Positions 1-8,782 of a stretch of 64,000 nt of DNA are shown here, piece by piece. The position numbers and the translations under genes are program-made. The stretch's first letter is position 1; each line of letters opens with the position of its first letter. The stretch is from Mesorhizobium sp. WSM3862 (GTDB taxonomy: Bacteria; Pseudomonadota; Alphaproteobacteria; Rhizobiales; Rhizobiaceae). Below the pieces are notes generated by a model that was given only the letters and a program-made list of their open reading frames with translations, was not told the origin of the DNA and ran no database searches. The stretch spans positions 186,001-250,000 of the forward strand of contig NZ_NSGE01000003.1 in NCBI RefSeq assembly GCF_002294985.1, written 5' to 3'.

Positions 1-1
1 T

Positions 2-745
2 ATCGGCCCGATCAAGGCGATGGCCGAATCCATGGGTGTCGAATCGCCGCTGGAATCGCACAAGACCATGGTGCTCGGCACGTCCCTCATGACGGTGATG
101 GACCAGGCGACAGGCTACAGCGTCTTCGCGCAGAACGGCTTCGTCGGTTCCCGGCACGGCATCACGCAGCTCGTTACCCGCACCGGCGACGTCGTCTATG
201 ACTGGGCCAAGGACGCGCCGCCGCCGCACCGTGTGCTGTCGGAAAAAGCTCTGAAATACATGAACACCATGCTGGCCGCGGTGCCGGCGATCGGCACGGC
301 GCGGCGCGCGCAGCTTCCCAACATCGTCGTCGCGGGCAAGACCGGCACCACGCAGTCCTACCGAGACGCATGGTTCGTCGGTTTCACCGGCAACTACACG
401 GCCGCCGTCTGGCTCGGCAATGACGATTTCACGCCGACCAACAACATGACCGGCGGGTCGCTGCCGGCGATGGTCTGGCAGCGGCTGATGGCCTATGCAC
501 ACCAGAATATCGATCTGAAGCCGATCCCTGGCCTCGATCATCCCTGGGTCGACCCGGAGGTCGCGGCCAAGGCCGAGGAAGAGGCGAAGAAGGAGGCTGC
601 CGATGCCGCGGCGCAGGCAGAGGCCGAGCGCCCGCCGGTGCTTTCCAGCCGCACCACGCAGACGCTGAGGGCAATGACCAAATCCTTCCAGGCCGCGCCG
701 GTTCTCAACGCTCCTACCCTGCCGGAGACGCTGTCCGCGCTTTGA
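2..745 (+). CDS. Penicillin-binding protein 1A, C-terminal part (truncated by window edge)
   Basis: This is the 3' end of a class A penicillin-binding protein, the membrane enzyme that polymerises and cross-links peptidoglycan in the periplasm. The reading frame is open to the left edge, so the glycosyltransferase domain and the SXXK serine motif lie outside the window. What remains is the transpeptidase C-terminus, with the KTG active-site triad at 338-346 in the context GKTGTTQSYRDAWFVG, followed by the typical VWLGND block. The tail is Ala/Glu-rich and probably disordered, as is common in rhizobial PBP1A proteins. The gene faces a DUF930 gene convergently. Family assignment is secure; which paralogue (mrcA or another) cannot be told from the C-terminus. 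Confidence 0.9.
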   Translation: MGPIKAMAESMGVESPLESHKTMVLGTSLMTVMDQATGYSVFAQNGFVGSRHGITQLVTRTGDVVYDWAKDAPPPHRVLSEKALKYMNTMLAAVPAIGTARRAQLPNIVVAGKTGTTQSYRDAWFVGFTGNYTAAVWLGNDDFTPTNNMTGGSLPAMVWQRLMAYAHQNIDLKPIPGLDHPWVDPEVAAKAEEEAKKEAADAAAQAEAERPPVLSSRTTQTLRAMTKSFQAAPVLNAPTLPETLSAL

Positions 746-760
746 ACCTTCGTTCGACGC

Positions 761-804
761 ATGCGCTTGCCCCGAAACCGGTCCCACTTTCGCGGGAAAG
801 CTTA
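761..804. repeat. Rhizobial intergenic palindromic-type repeat (candidate)
   Basis: A short stretch between two convergent genes with a CCGAAACCG core, a purine/pyrimidine-rich middle and a dyad-like end (CTTTCGCGGGAAAG). It resembles the element at 19305-19350 in layout (ATGCG...CCGAAA-CCG...CCACTTT). Such mosaic palindromic elements are common between genes of Rhizobiales; the assignment rests on pattern memory. Confidence 0.4.
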
Positions 805-1995
805 GCGGAGACTAGGCAATCTGAGCCCGGCCCATTCGCCGGGTGGGATCTCAGCCCCGACACGGAAGTTGAACGACAAGACCCTTGTCGCATCGGCGTC
901 GACCTCGCACCGGAAGCTTAGGCGGTACCATGTGGTTGCCGTGCTGAAGGCGGCCACCGGAGGGTTAAGAACATTGCCCACCTTCAGCGGAATGGATGGC
1001 AGCCATTTGGGAGAATAGGAGGCGCCCTGCAATTCCTCGTTCAAAACGCTGCCGCAAAGGTTGGCAACCCGCTGGTCGCGAGGCACCTCGCTCATAGAGC
1101 TTGTGGCCAGCGCATCGCCGGTAGCGCCCTGCGAATAGAGCTTTCGAACACCCGGAAGGCCGGAATAGATCGGCGACGCAGCAACGGCGGCGTTGGTGGA
1201 ACCTGGCGTCCCGGCGCTCTTGCTTCGGGACTTCGAGACCTTCGCGAGCCTGAACTTCAGCGCATTTGCTTGCTTGGGCTTTTGCTTTTCGGTCGCGGCC
1301 GGAAGCTCGACCTTATCGCCGCTCTTGGCATCCATCGGCGTCGGCGCCGCGGCTGTTTGCTTTTCGGCGGTTGGCGCTCCTGCCTCTTGCTCGGCAGCCT
1401 GCCGTTTATCCGTGTCCTGGGCTGCCTTCTCCTCACTTTGCGTGGGCTCGGCGTCCGTCGCGGCGATTACCGGCTTCTCGTCAGCCGTGCTTTGATCCGC
1501 CGGCTGATCGGCATCTGCCGGCGCGGCAGATTGCTTCTGTGCAGGCTTCGCCACGGCGGGCGGCTTAGTATCGCTATCGTTGGCCGGCGACGGCGTGTTG
1601 TCCCGGTTGCCGGCTCCATCCAGGGATTTCCTGGGGCCGGTGTCCTTGTTGCCGTACTGGAAAACGGGCTTTAGCACCGCGATCGGCGGTGGCTTCGGCG
1701 GCTGCTTTTCCGGCACTGGCGGCTTTTTGACTTTTTGCTCGGGCGGTTTTTCGGCTTTCGGTTCCGGGGGCTTCTCGGCCTTGAGTTCCTTCGGCTGCGG
1801 TGCGGGCGGAGGCTTCGGCTTAGGTTGCTCGGGCGGAGGCACAAGCGCGACATTGACCGGCTGTTCCTCATCCGGCTGTTGGGCGGGCTTGGGCAAGGTA
1901 TAGACCAGAAACGCTGCGATGAGCGCATGCAGCATCAGCGATGCGGGCAAAGCCCACGGCAAATTCCGACGCCGCTCTCCGGTCTCGCCCTTCAT
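802..1995 (-). CDS. TonB-like Pro/Lys-rich protein with C-terminal DUF930 domain
   Basis: An envelope protein of about 397 residues. From the ATG at 1995 it has a short basic N-terminus (MKGETGERRRN), one membrane segment (about residues 12-32), then a long Pro/Lys/Glu-rich segment with repeated PKPPP and EKPPE patterns, like the periplasm-spanning part of TonB. A low-complexity Ala/Thr/Asp middle leads to a C-terminal DUF930 domain (about the last 90 residues) with two cysteines and the WYRLSFRCEVD block. The frame extends upstream to 2079, but the ATG at 1995 directly precedes the membrane segment and is preferred. Inferred role: a periplasmic or energy-transducing envelope protein. The function of DUF930 is unknown. 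Confidence 0.75.
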   Translation of the reverse strand: MKGETGERRRNLPWALPASLMLHALIAAFLVYTLPKPAQQPDEEQPVNVALVPPPEQPKPKPPPAPQPKELKAEKPPEPKAEKPPEQKVKKPPVPEKQPPKPPPIAVLKPVFQYGNKDTGPRKSLDGAGNRDNTPSPANDSDTKPPAVAKPAQKQSAAPADADQPADQSTADEKPVIAATDAEPTQSEEKAAQDTDKRQAAEQEAGAPTAEKQTAAAPTPMDAKSGDKVELPAATEKQKPKQANALKFRLAKVSKSRSKSAGTPGSTNAAVAASPIYSGLPGVRKLYSQGATGDALATSSMSEVPRDQRVANLCGSVLNEELQGASYSPKWLPSIPLKVGNVLNPPVAAFSTATTWYRLSFRCEVDADATRVLSFNFRVGAEIPPGEWAGLRLPSLR

Positions 1996-2268
1996 CCCGA
2001 CCGATGTGGAACGAAATGGCGGCGGCTGCAAGCACAGGCATCGGATCGGCGCCTGACAAGTCAGTGATTGGATGGCCACGTGCAGCGCCGCCGAGAATCA
2101 GGAGCGGCGCGGTCCGGACTTTGTCCGTGACAGGCCGGTCGCCGACATGGGAACGTCATACTACTGCAGGCCGCAACCACCTGAATATCGCCATGCCCAA
2201 GGCAAGCCGGCTTGCCACGAGGCCCCGCGCCGCGATATCCCGGGCAACCCTCTCAGTTCCGGCCTTCC

Positions 2269-2853
2269 ATGCTCAAGACCGTCTCCCTCACGCTGCTTTC
2301 GCTTGCCATGGCCATCGGCCTTGGCGGCGGCAGTGTCTGGTACGCGCTCAACGCGCAGGACGGGGTCGGTGCGATCCGCATCGGCCAATGGACAGCTTTT
2401 CCTGAAATCGGCACGGAAGGCTCCGACCCCTACTCCAAGGCGCGCGTGGCGCGTGAGGGCGTGCTGGCGCTCGGCCGGGCGGAAGGGTTATCCTTCGTCG
2501 CCGAGCGCGACGAAGCCGGCCAGCCGCTGAAGCGGGAATGCGCCTATTCGATCGAGGGCGGCTACCCGACGGCCCGGTTCTGGACGCTTTATGCCGCCGA
2601 CCAGTCGCTCGGCGTCATCGACACCGGCAAGGCGAGACAGGCGGCGCTGCAATCCTACGAAGTGCTGCGCCGGCCCGACAATTCGGTCGTCATCTCCGTC
2701 GGCGACCGCCCTGCCCCGGGCAACTGGCTGCTGACGGCCGGCTTCGGCAAGATGTATTTCGTGCTGACCTTCTACGACACGCCGATCGCGAGCAGCACTG
2801 GGCTTTCCGACGTGGCGCTGCCGCGCATTCTGAAGGCGGGTTGCCATGCGTAG
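2269..2853 (+). CDS. DUF1214 domain-containing protein
   Basis: Small exported or membrane-anchored protein of 194 residues. It starts at the ATG at 2269 (MLKTVSLTLLSLAMAIGLGG), giving an N-terminal hydrophobic segment followed by a DUF1214-type domain; WLLTAGFGKMYFVLTFYDTP near the C-terminus is typical of the family. The frame is open to 2212, but that would bury the signal anchor. The stop overlaps the start of the DUF1254 gene by 8 bp, so the two are probably translationally coupled. DUF1214 and DUF1254 often occur together, in one protein or in neighbouring genes. The biochemical function is not known. Confidence 0.82.
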   Translation: MLKTVSLTLLSLAMAIGLGGGSVWYALNAQDGVGAIRIGQWTAFPEIGTEGSDPYSKARVAREGVLALGRAEGLSFVAERDEAGQPLKRECAYSIEGGYPTARFWTLYAADQSLGVIDTGKARQAALQSYEVLRRPDNSVVISVGDRPAPGNWLLTAGFGKMYFVLTFYDTPIASSTGLSDVALPRILKAGCHA

Positions 2854-3394
2854 CCTGCTGCACGCCCTGGTCCTCGGCCTGCTCGGCGCCGGCATCGTGC
2901 ATATCGCGGTGCTGTTTTTGGTGCCGGAATTTTCCGAGCGCGATGCCTGGTCGCGGCTGGCAATGGCCTCCCACCTCTACAAGATGACGCGCCTGGACGC
3001 GGAGGCTGGCGGTGCGCCTGTGGTGAAGTCGGTCGACCCCATGTTCTACGCGGCCGCCTGCCGCTTCAATCTCGCCGACGGGCTGGTACGGATCCGGGCG
3101 CCGGGCGACGTGCCGTTCTGGTCGGCCTCGGTCTATGACCGCAGCGGCCATAACATCTATTCCTTCAACGACCACAATGCGAACAGCGAAAAGCTCGATG
3201 CCGTGGTGCTGACACCGGCGCAGATGATCGACGTGCGGCGCGATCTTCCCGAGGACTTGCAGGGCGCGATCTTTGTCGAGGCGCCGATCGAGGAGGGCAT
3301 CTTTGTCGTCCGCGCCTTCGTGCCGGACGATAGCTGGAAGCCGATCGTGTCGCGCTTTCTCGAACAGAGTGCCTGCGAGCTGCAGGAATACTGA
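2846..3394 (+). CDS. DUF1254 domain-containing protein
   Basis: A 182-residue protein with an N-terminal membrane helix (MRSLLHALVLGLLGAGIVHI), then a DUF1254-like domain containing DPMFYAAACRFNLADG and VPFWSASVYDRSGHNIYSFND. It overlaps the preceding DUF1214 gene by 8 bp (shared ATGCGTAG), which implies a two-gene operon and a joint function. This is the short membrane-anchored form, well below the length of full DUF1254-DUF1214 fusion proteins. Function unknown; an envelope location is inferred from the N-terminus. Confidence 0.8.
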   Translation: MRSLLHALVLGLLGAGIVHIAVLFLVPEFSERDAWSRLAMASHLYKMTRLDAEAGGAPVVKSVDPMFYAAACRFNLADGLVRIRAPGDVPFWSASVYDRSGHNIYSFNDHNANSEKLDAVVLTPAQMIDVRRDLPEDLQGAIFVEAPIEEGIFVVRAFVPDDSWKPIVSRFLEQSACELQEY

Positions 3395-3403
3395 AGAGTC
3401 AGC

Positions 3404-3586
3404 TCAGTGATGCGGCATTAGTGGCGACCCAGGCTTGTCCGGGCCGTCCGGACGCGCCGCGCCAACCTGCGGCTGTGGCTCATAGCGGACGCCGGGGAAG
3501 ATGATGACAGCCGCTGCCGTGTCGGTGTCGTGGGTTACTCGATTGACGGGTGCCGCTCGCGGCACGAAAGACAAGACCATTCCCAT
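3404..3586 (-). CDS. Small conserved hypothetical protein
   Basis: A 60-residue protein of unknown function, convergent with the DUF1254 gene. The start is taken at the ATG at 3586 (MGMVLSFVPRAAPVNRV), because this internal methionine precedes the well-formed part; the frame continues to 3622. It contains VIIFPGVRYE and ends in a histidine pair. No membrane segment or motif is recognised. I recall similar short proteins in Mesorhizobium-type genomes, but without a database search this stays tentative. Confidence 0.5.
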   Translation of the reverse strand: MGMVLSFVPRAAPVNRVTHDTDTAAAVIIFPGVRYEPQPQVGAARPDGPDKPGSPLMPHH

Positions 3587-3692
3587 GGTTCGCGTATTCC
3601 TCTCGGTTTGACCGGAGCACAACGCAACGCCTCCAAAGTCGATTAAGGCGGGCAGAGGGTTAACGGAGCGCTAACGGATCGCGGCTAATTTG

Positions 3693-4769
3693 ATGTTTGT
3701 TCCCTGGAGACGCGAAACCGGCCCGGCCGGAGGCGCGGGGCCGGGTCTGTGTCGAGTATCGGGCGTATCCTCCGTGTCTTCTTCGGATTTCAGGCACATC
3801 GCTATCCGGACCGAAGCGGGAAAAGCCGAAAGGCTGTTCCGCGCCGCCGTGTCGGCCTTCTGCTCGCTGACGCGCCCGTCGCGGCGCGAAATCGCCCAAC
3901 TCGAGGATCTGACGCTGCCGCTGTTCGACGAAGTGTCGGTCGAATCGCGCCGCTATGTCGCCGCCGCCCTTTCCGAATGCGAATATGCGCCGGCCGCGTT
4001 GGTGCGGCGGCTGGCCGAGGAGCCGGTCGAGATCGCGGCGCCGCTGCTTACCCGCTCGAACGCACTGAGCGACATCGATCTCATCGCGCTGATCGGCCGC
4101 CATGGCCTGCCGCACGCGCGCGCAATCGCTCGCCGCAAGGAACTCAACGCAACCATCGCCCACCTGATCCGCGCGCTGGAGAAGCCGACGCTGGTCAACA
4201 CGCGGCCGCCGGAGACGGTCACGAAACTCGCGCCGGTGAAACCGGCCGCTTCCGCAACAGAAGACAGCCGCCCGGATCCCGGCGTGTCTGAGGAAAGCGC
4301 GCGGCGACGCCTGCGCTCGATGATGCGGCCCGCCGGCGAAAGTGCCGCTGTCAACCCATTCCTCGGACAGCCGACTTATCTAAAGCTGCGCGAGACGGCG
4401 CTGACGGGCAACCTTGCTTTCTTCCAGACGGCGCTTGCCGATGCGCTCGACATCGATTTTGCCGCGGCCCGCTCAATTACCGAGCAATCGGGCTACGCAG
4501 CGCTGCTTGCGGCACTCAAGGCGCTCGACCTCAGCGAAGACAGGGCCTTCCTGATCGCGGTCGCGATCTATCCCGGCGAGTTCCCGCATCCCCAGGCAAT
4601 CCGTCTGTTCCTCGACCGCTATCGGCTGCTGCATCGCGAGGCAGCGCTCGACATGGTGCGGGCCTGGAAGGCCGAAACGATGTCTCGGGCGATCCGCGGC
4701 AACGCCATCGAGACAGGGCGCCACGCATCGAACAGCGATGACAAGGCCGCCGGCCGCAAGGCGTCCTGA
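3693..4769 (+). CDS. DUF2336 domain-containing protein
   Basis: A 358-residue, mostly helical soluble protein with the DUF2336 pattern typical of Alphaproteobacteria: tandem HEAT-like helices such as LVRRLAEEPVEIAAPLL and ALSDIDLIALIGRHGLPHAR. A variable Pro/Ala/Arg-rich linker around residues 165-205 separates two helical halves. The frame is open from a TTG at 3690; the ATG at 3693 is used, although a GTG at 3774, just before SSSDFRHIAI, would remove a poorly conserved leader. No catalytic motif is visible. Function unknown; HEAT-like repeats suggest a protein-binding scaffold (inference). Confidence 0.75.
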   Translation: MFVPWRRETGPAGGAGPGLCRVSGVSSVSSSDFRHIAIRTEAGKAERLFRAAVSAFCSLTRPSRREIAQLEDLTLPLFDEVSVESRRYVAAALSECEYAPAALVRRLAEEPVEIAAPLLTRSNALSDIDLIALIGRHGLPHARAIARRKELNATIAHLIRALEKPTLVNTRPPETVTKLAPVKPAASATEDSRPDPGVSEESARRRLRSMMRPAGESAAVNPFLGQPTYLKLRETALTGNLAFFQTALADALDIDFAAARSITEQSGYAALLAALKALDLSEDRAFLIAVAIYPGEFPHPQAIRLFLDRYRLLHREAALDMVRAWKAETMSRAIRGNAIETGRHASNSDDKAAGRKAS

Positions 4770-4829
4770 CCCAATTCCAGGGAAGTGCACAGCGTTTCCG
4801 TGGCCGGTCGGGACGCCGGGCCGCCGCCT

Positions 4830-5177
4830 CTATTCCGCCTTCACGGACACAAGCTCCTCGACCGGAACGGAGCCGGCCTCGATCTCGACCACCCAGATGT
4901 CGGGATCGAATCTCTTTTCCTTTTCCAGCCTTGCATCGAATGCCGAGCTATCGTCGCCAGAATCGAGCAAGGTGAAGAAGCGCTCGTCGGGCTTGGCCGA
5001 ATCGTAGCTCGTTTGCGGCGCCGGTCCGTACAGAGCCACCTCGCCCAGCCGGCCGCGCGACAACACGAAGACGGCGCCAGCCTCGGTCGCGCCGCGCTTG
5101 ACCACGGCAGCAAAACCGCCGGCGGTGAAGACACGGCGCAGAAGGGCCGATACCCACAGATCGGTAGTCACGCGCAT
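4830..5177 (-). CDS. DUF1491 family protein
   Basis: A 115-residue protein matching the small alphaproteobacterial DUF1491 family: MRVTTDLWVSALLRRVF at the N-terminus, then GGFAAVVKRGATEAGAVFV, and a Glu/Asp/Phe-rich RLEKEKRFDPDIWVVEIE block near the C-terminus. It is full length for the family. It lies upstream in the same direction as nothing obvious and ends 52 bp from the convergent DUF2336 gene. Function unknown. Confidence 0.8.
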   Translation of the reverse strand: MRVTTDLWVSALLRRVFTAGGFAAVVKRGATEAGAVFVLSRGRLGEVALYGPAPQTSYDSAKPDERFFTLLDSGDDSSAFDARLEKEKRFDPDIWVVEIEAGSVPVEELVSVKAE

Positions 5178-5245
5178 GGCAGGGTTCCGGATGGCATGCG
5201 CGGTTCCTTACAGCATCGGCAATGGAACCGAAAAGCCGGCAGCCC

Positions 5246-6040
5246 TCAGTTTGTCAGGCCGATCTCGCGCATCTTGGCATAGACCACTTCGTCCGGCTCA
5301 CCGGTTTCGGGCAGGCCGAACAGCGCCTGGAACTCCTTGATCGCAGACTTGGTCCGGGCGCCTACGACGCCGTCGAGCTGCATATCGTCATTGCCGAAGG
5401 CCTTCAGGCCAGCCTGGATCTTGACGATGCGGGCGTCGGGGGCCTGCGTTGCGCCGTTGGCCGGAGAGGAGACCGGAATGGCCGCCGGTCCGGCGGCCTG
5501 GGCCGCAGCCCTGTCGGCCGGTCTCGGGGCCGGATGCGGAATGGCCGCAGTAGTTTGCCTGGCGCCAAGCTGATCGAGCAGCGCGCCGTCGATATCGCCG
5601 GAGGCGGGCAGCCCGACCTTGAGCTGATAGGCCTGGATGGCCTTGCGCGTGGCTGGGCCCGTGAGGCCGTCGACGGTGCCGTCGTAGAAATTGAGGTCCT
5701 TCAATATGCCCTGCACCTGCTGGACGACCGGATCGGGCTTGGGAGTGGGCTGCGCCTGCCGCACGATGTTGATGGTGGTCTCCGGCTCATCCGAGACGGC
5801 ATGCGGGAAATTCTCGATGCTCCTGGTGGCGAAGAAGGCGCTCGTGTGCGGAAAAGGCTGGTACCAGAGCGCGTTGGCCGAAACGTAGAAGAGCGTCACC
5901 AGGAAGGCGGTCGAGCCGCCGACCAGAACCGGGTTGCGCGAGATCATCTGGCCAACCGCCGCAGCGCTCTCGGCAAGCAAGCCACGCTCGGGTTCGACCA
6001 CTTTAGGCCGTCTTGCGGAGCGAGCCATTGCTGTCCCCAT
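5246..6040 (-). CDS. Membrane-anchored peptidoglycan-binding protein (two PG_binding_1 domains)
   Basis: A 264-residue protein with a cytoplasmic basic N-terminus, one membrane segment (VLVGGSTAFLVTLFYVSANA, about residues 39-58) and two peptidoglycan_binding_1 domains: VQQVQGILKDLNFYDGTVDG and VKIQAGLKAFGNDDMQLDG. An Ala/Pro linker separates them. It probably binds cell wall in the periplasm. The ATG at 6040 is preferred because a GAAGGGGG Shine-Dalgarno lies about 7 nt upstream; ATGs at 6046 and 6028 are alternatives. The start lies inside the 3' end of the histidine kinase gene, so the two are likely co-expressed. Confidence 0.82.
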   Translation of the reverse strand: MGTAMARSARRPKVVEPERGLLAESAAAVGQMISRNPVLVGGSTAFLVTLFYVSANALWYQPFPHTSAFFATRSIENFPHAVSDEPETTINIVRQAQPTPKPDPVVQQVQGILKDLNFYDGTVDGLTGPATRKAIQAYQLKVGLPASGDIDGALLDQLGARQTTAAIPHPAPRPADRAAAQAAGPAAIPVSSPANGATQAPDARIVKIQAGLKAFGNDDMQLDGVVGARTKSAIKEFQALFGLPETGEPDEVVYAKMREIGLTN

Positions 6041-7745
6041 TTGCATCCCCCTTCGGCTTTGCAATCGGCACCGGCAGCACGTCGGCCGGCGCGCCCGAGC
6101 GCCGCTTCGGTCCGTTCACCGGCAGGCTGATCGTCACCGTCGTGCCTTCGCCCGGGGCGCTCTCGATCGACATCGTGCCCTCATGCAGCGCCACCAGCCC
6201 CTTGACCAGCGACAGGCCGAGCCCGGTTCCCTCGAAGCGGCGCGTATAGTCGTTCTGGATCTGCATGAACGGCTTGCCGAGGTTGGCCATATCCTCGTCG
6301 GCGATGCCGATGCCGGTGTCACTCACCCAGAAATGCAGCCGCGAGCCGACCCGCTTGGCGCCGATCACCACGCTGCCGCCGTCAGGCGTGAACTTCACGG
6401 CGTTCGAAACGAGATTGATCAAGATCTGCTGCACGGCGCGGCGATCGGCATTGATCTCGCCGGCGTCAGGCGCGATCTGGGCGCCGAGCGCGATGCTCTT
6501 GGCCTCCGCCAGCGGCCGCATCATCGAGCGGCACATGTCGGCCGCATCGGCGAAGCGGAACGGCTCGAGCTCGGTGGCATAGGCGCCTGCCTCTATGCGC
6601 GAGACATCGAGGATCGAGGTGACGACGGACAAAAGATGCTGGCCGGACTCCCTGACCAGGGCGACATATTCCTTCTGGCGCGGATCGCGGAAGGCGCCGA
6701 ACATCTCGTGCAGCAGCATGTCGGAGAAGCCGATGATGGCATTGAGCGGCGTGCGCAGCTCGTGGCTGACCACCGCCAGGAAACGCCCCTTGGCCACTTC
6801 GGCGGCAGCCGCAGCCTCCCTCGCCGTGGCAAGCTCTTCGCGGAGCGCAGCGACCTCGTCGTTCTCACGAAGGACGAAGGTCAAGATGTCCTGCTCCCGC
6901 GCGCCGCGCAGCAATTCAAGGCGGAACGGGCGGAAATTGTCGGCCGAGCCGCCACCGTCGCGCGGCAAGCGGATGAGCAGGTCGAGCCGGCGCTTCGGCG
7001 CGCCGTCGCGCATGTCCGCGAGGGCGGTGAGATAGGCGACGCGATCGGAAAGATGGACGCGCTCGAACAAGCCGGTACCGAGCAGGAGCTCCGGCGCCAG
7101 CTTCAGAATGGAACGCGCCTTGGCCGAAGCGTCGAGTACCTCGCCCTGGCGGCCGACGCGCAGCACGACGGCATCGATCGTCTCTTCGAGACGGTCCACC
7201 GCAGGCTCAACCTGACGCGCATCGGCGGGATTGGCGAAGGCCGCCGCGCGCGGCAGGAGCGTAAGCGCCCAGGCAAGCGGCAGCAGCCAGTGCCAACCGG
7301 CGATCGCGGCCTCGCCGAGCGGCAGGAACTGGTTTGCGAAAGGCTGCAGCAGGATGGCGCCGAATGCCGCCAGCGCGCCCGAAATTGCTGCGCGGCGCGA
7401 CCCGGCGATCCACCGAGACTCGACCGGCAAAGCCACGGCAAGCAGCGCGACGGGCGACGCCAGACCACCCGCCGCGGCAATTGCGCCGGCAAGCGCGAGG
7501 CCGCCCGTCGCCACCGAGGCACGGCCGGCGAGCGTCATGCGGCCGGTGGCGGCAACCAGAAGCGCTGCGAACCAGCACAGACCGAAAGCGCCGAAGATCG
7601 CAGCCACGGTAACGGCGGCACCCAGGCTTGAGGTGACCAGCGTCACCGCCGCACCCGCGGCGAGGAAGGGAGCAGCGAGCATGACGCCGATGAAGCGGCG
7701 CTGGCGCTGGCGCTCAGCCTCGTCCGTGACGGTCGGATGAACCAT
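6003..7745 (-). CDS. Membrane-bound sensor histidine kinase, DivJ/PleC-like
   Basis: A hybrid-less sensor kinase of about 580 residues. The N-terminal third is a multi-helix membrane domain, followed by a PAS-like linker, then HisKA and HATPase_c. The phospho-accepting histidine sits in SHELRTPLNAIIGFSDML (about residue 328); N, G1 and G2 boxes are NLVSNAVKF, DTGIGI and GTGLGLSLVKGL. The H-box and the GTGLGLSLVKG form match the DivJ/PleC group that acts on DivK in alphaproteobacterial cell-cycle control; that role is inference. The frame opens at a TTG at 7808; the first ATG at 7745 is chosen. Overlap with the peptidoglycan-binding gene suggests a link to envelope or division. Confidence 0.85.
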   Translation of the reverse strand: MVHPTVTDEAERQRQRRFIGVMLAAPFLAAGAAVTLVTSSLGAAVTVAAIFGAFGLCWFAALLVAATGRMTLAGRASVATGGLALAGAIAAAGGLASPVALLAVALPVESRWIAGSRRAAISGALAAFGAILLQPFANQFLPLGEAAIAGWHWLLPLAWALTLLPRAAAFANPADARQVEPAVDRLEETIDAVVLRVGRQGEVLDASAKARSILKLAPELLLGTGLFERVHLSDRVAYLTALADMRDGAPKRRLDLLIRLPRDGGGSADNFRPFRLELLRGAREQDILTFVLRENDEVAALREELATAREAAAAAEVAKGRFLAVVSHELRTPLNAIIGFSDMLLHEMFGAFRDPRQKEYVALVRESGQHLLSVVTSILDVSRIEAGAYATELEPFRFADAADMCRSMMRPLAEAKSIALGAQIAPDAGEINADRRAVQQILINLVSNAVKFTPDGGSVVIGAKRVGSRLHFWVSDTGIGIADEDMANLGKPFMQIQNDYTRRFEGTGLGLSLVKGLVALHEGTMSIESAPGEGTTVTISLPVNGPKRRSGAPADVLPVPIAKPKGDANGDSNGSLRKTA

Positions 7746-8278
7746 GCGTTCGCAGCCGGCGGCAACCGCGCCAGGCAGAGGAACGTATCTGGCCGTAATC
7801 GAACTCAACGCACTCGGACCCGGTCGTGAATTGCCCTGCTTCTGCAGGTGACTCTTGATTGGACTGAAAGTCGCATCCAGCGTTTAAGGAATGGATAAGG
7901 CAGGGAAGGCGAGCGCCCCGCCCGCGGCAAATATCGGGACGCCGGCACCCCAAAGCCCGTCGATCTGCCGCCATGGTAAATGGAGCGTTAGCCACAGCCC
8001 GGCTCGCCTGGCCTCCCGAAAACCCAGTGCCGATGCTCGCCCTTTCCAAAGTTTTTCTTTTGAAACAGCCGCATAGATGGTTATTTCAAAGTTAATACAG
8101 TGGATCAGATTTGAGTTAGATCAATAGCGTGAAAACCAATCCTTTCGACTTTATCTAAAATTTGAAGAAAATTCGCGGCTTCGGCGCAAGCCACGCTTCG
8201 CGCCTTCGTGCCATTGTCACGTCCATAAAAAGAGGTCATGCCGATGGATGCATGATCCGATCACGACGAGGCATCGAG
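7746..8278. other. Intergenic region between divergent genes
   Basis: 533 bp between the histidine kinase and the DUF5330 gene. The stretch 8080-8165 is clearly A/T-rich compared with its surroundings and is the likely promoter zone for the rightward gene. I see no RNA gene or strong hairpin here. Confidence 0.5.
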
Positions 8279-8671
8279 ATGGGCTTTCTGATCAGGATGG
8301 CTTTCTGGTTTTCGCTGGTGCTCTTGGCGCTGCCGCTCAGCGTCGGCCCCGACGAGGATGGCCGCGAGGCGGTCGGGCCGATCCAGGCGCTGTTTGCGGC
8401 GCGCGAGGCGGTCGGCGACATTGCCGGCATCTGCGAGCGCAAGCCGGATGTTTGCGAGACCGGCAAATCGGCCATGCACACCATCACCGTGCGCGCCAAG
8501 GAGACAGCCAAGATCGCTGCCGCCATGCTTGATGACCAGCAGTCGGAAAAGACGGCCGCGCCCGCTGCGAAGGTAGCGGAGACGTCTGGCGAGACCACCG
8601 GCAGCGTCGCCGAGGACATCGTCCTGCCCGCCAAAGTCAACATCCCGGTGATGCTGACGGCGAAGAACTGA
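8279..8671 (+). CDS. DUF5330 domain-containing protein
   Basis: A 130-residue protein starting at the ATG at 8279 (MGFLIRMAFWFSLVLLALPL), which gives an N-terminal membrane anchor or signal. The DUF5330 core follows, with the paired-cysteine block ICERKPDVCETG and a helical stretch; the C-terminus is Ala/Thr-rich. The frame is open from 8162, but that leader is A/T-rich and unlike coding sequence. A strong terminator-like hairpin follows at 8698. Function unknown; the family is restricted to Rhizobiales-type bacteria as far as I recall. The two cysteines suggest a periplasmic disulfide. Confidence 0.7.
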   Translation: MGFLIRMAFWFSLVLLALPLSVGPDEDGREAVGPIQALFAAREAVGDIAGICERKPDVCETGKSAMHTITVRAKETAKIAAAMLDDQQSEKTAAPAAKVAETSGETTGSVAEDIVLPAKVNIPVMLTAKN

Positions 8672-8697
8672 GATTCCTTTTTCTGGAAATGCTCTAA

Positions 8698-8746
8698 CGC
8701 CGCGGGCCCGCCCGACCTCTCGACGCCCGCGGCGTCTTTCTTTTTC
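8698..8746 (+). terminator. Rho-independent terminator after the DUF5330 gene
   Basis: Perfect 9-bp stem CGCCGCGGG / CCCGCGGCG (8698-8706 with 8726-8734), followed by a T-rich run TCTTTCTTTTTC. It lies 27 bp after the DUF5330 stop. Confidence 0.8.
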
Positions 8747-8782
8747 CGTGACGTGGCGGCGCCGGGTCACTATATGCGGGCA

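Noticed and set aside
5934-7631. 565-codon rightward open frame opposite the histidine kinase
   Set aside because: It is the antisense of a clear kinase gene; the translation is rich in His/Arg/Gln low-complexity and has no family features.
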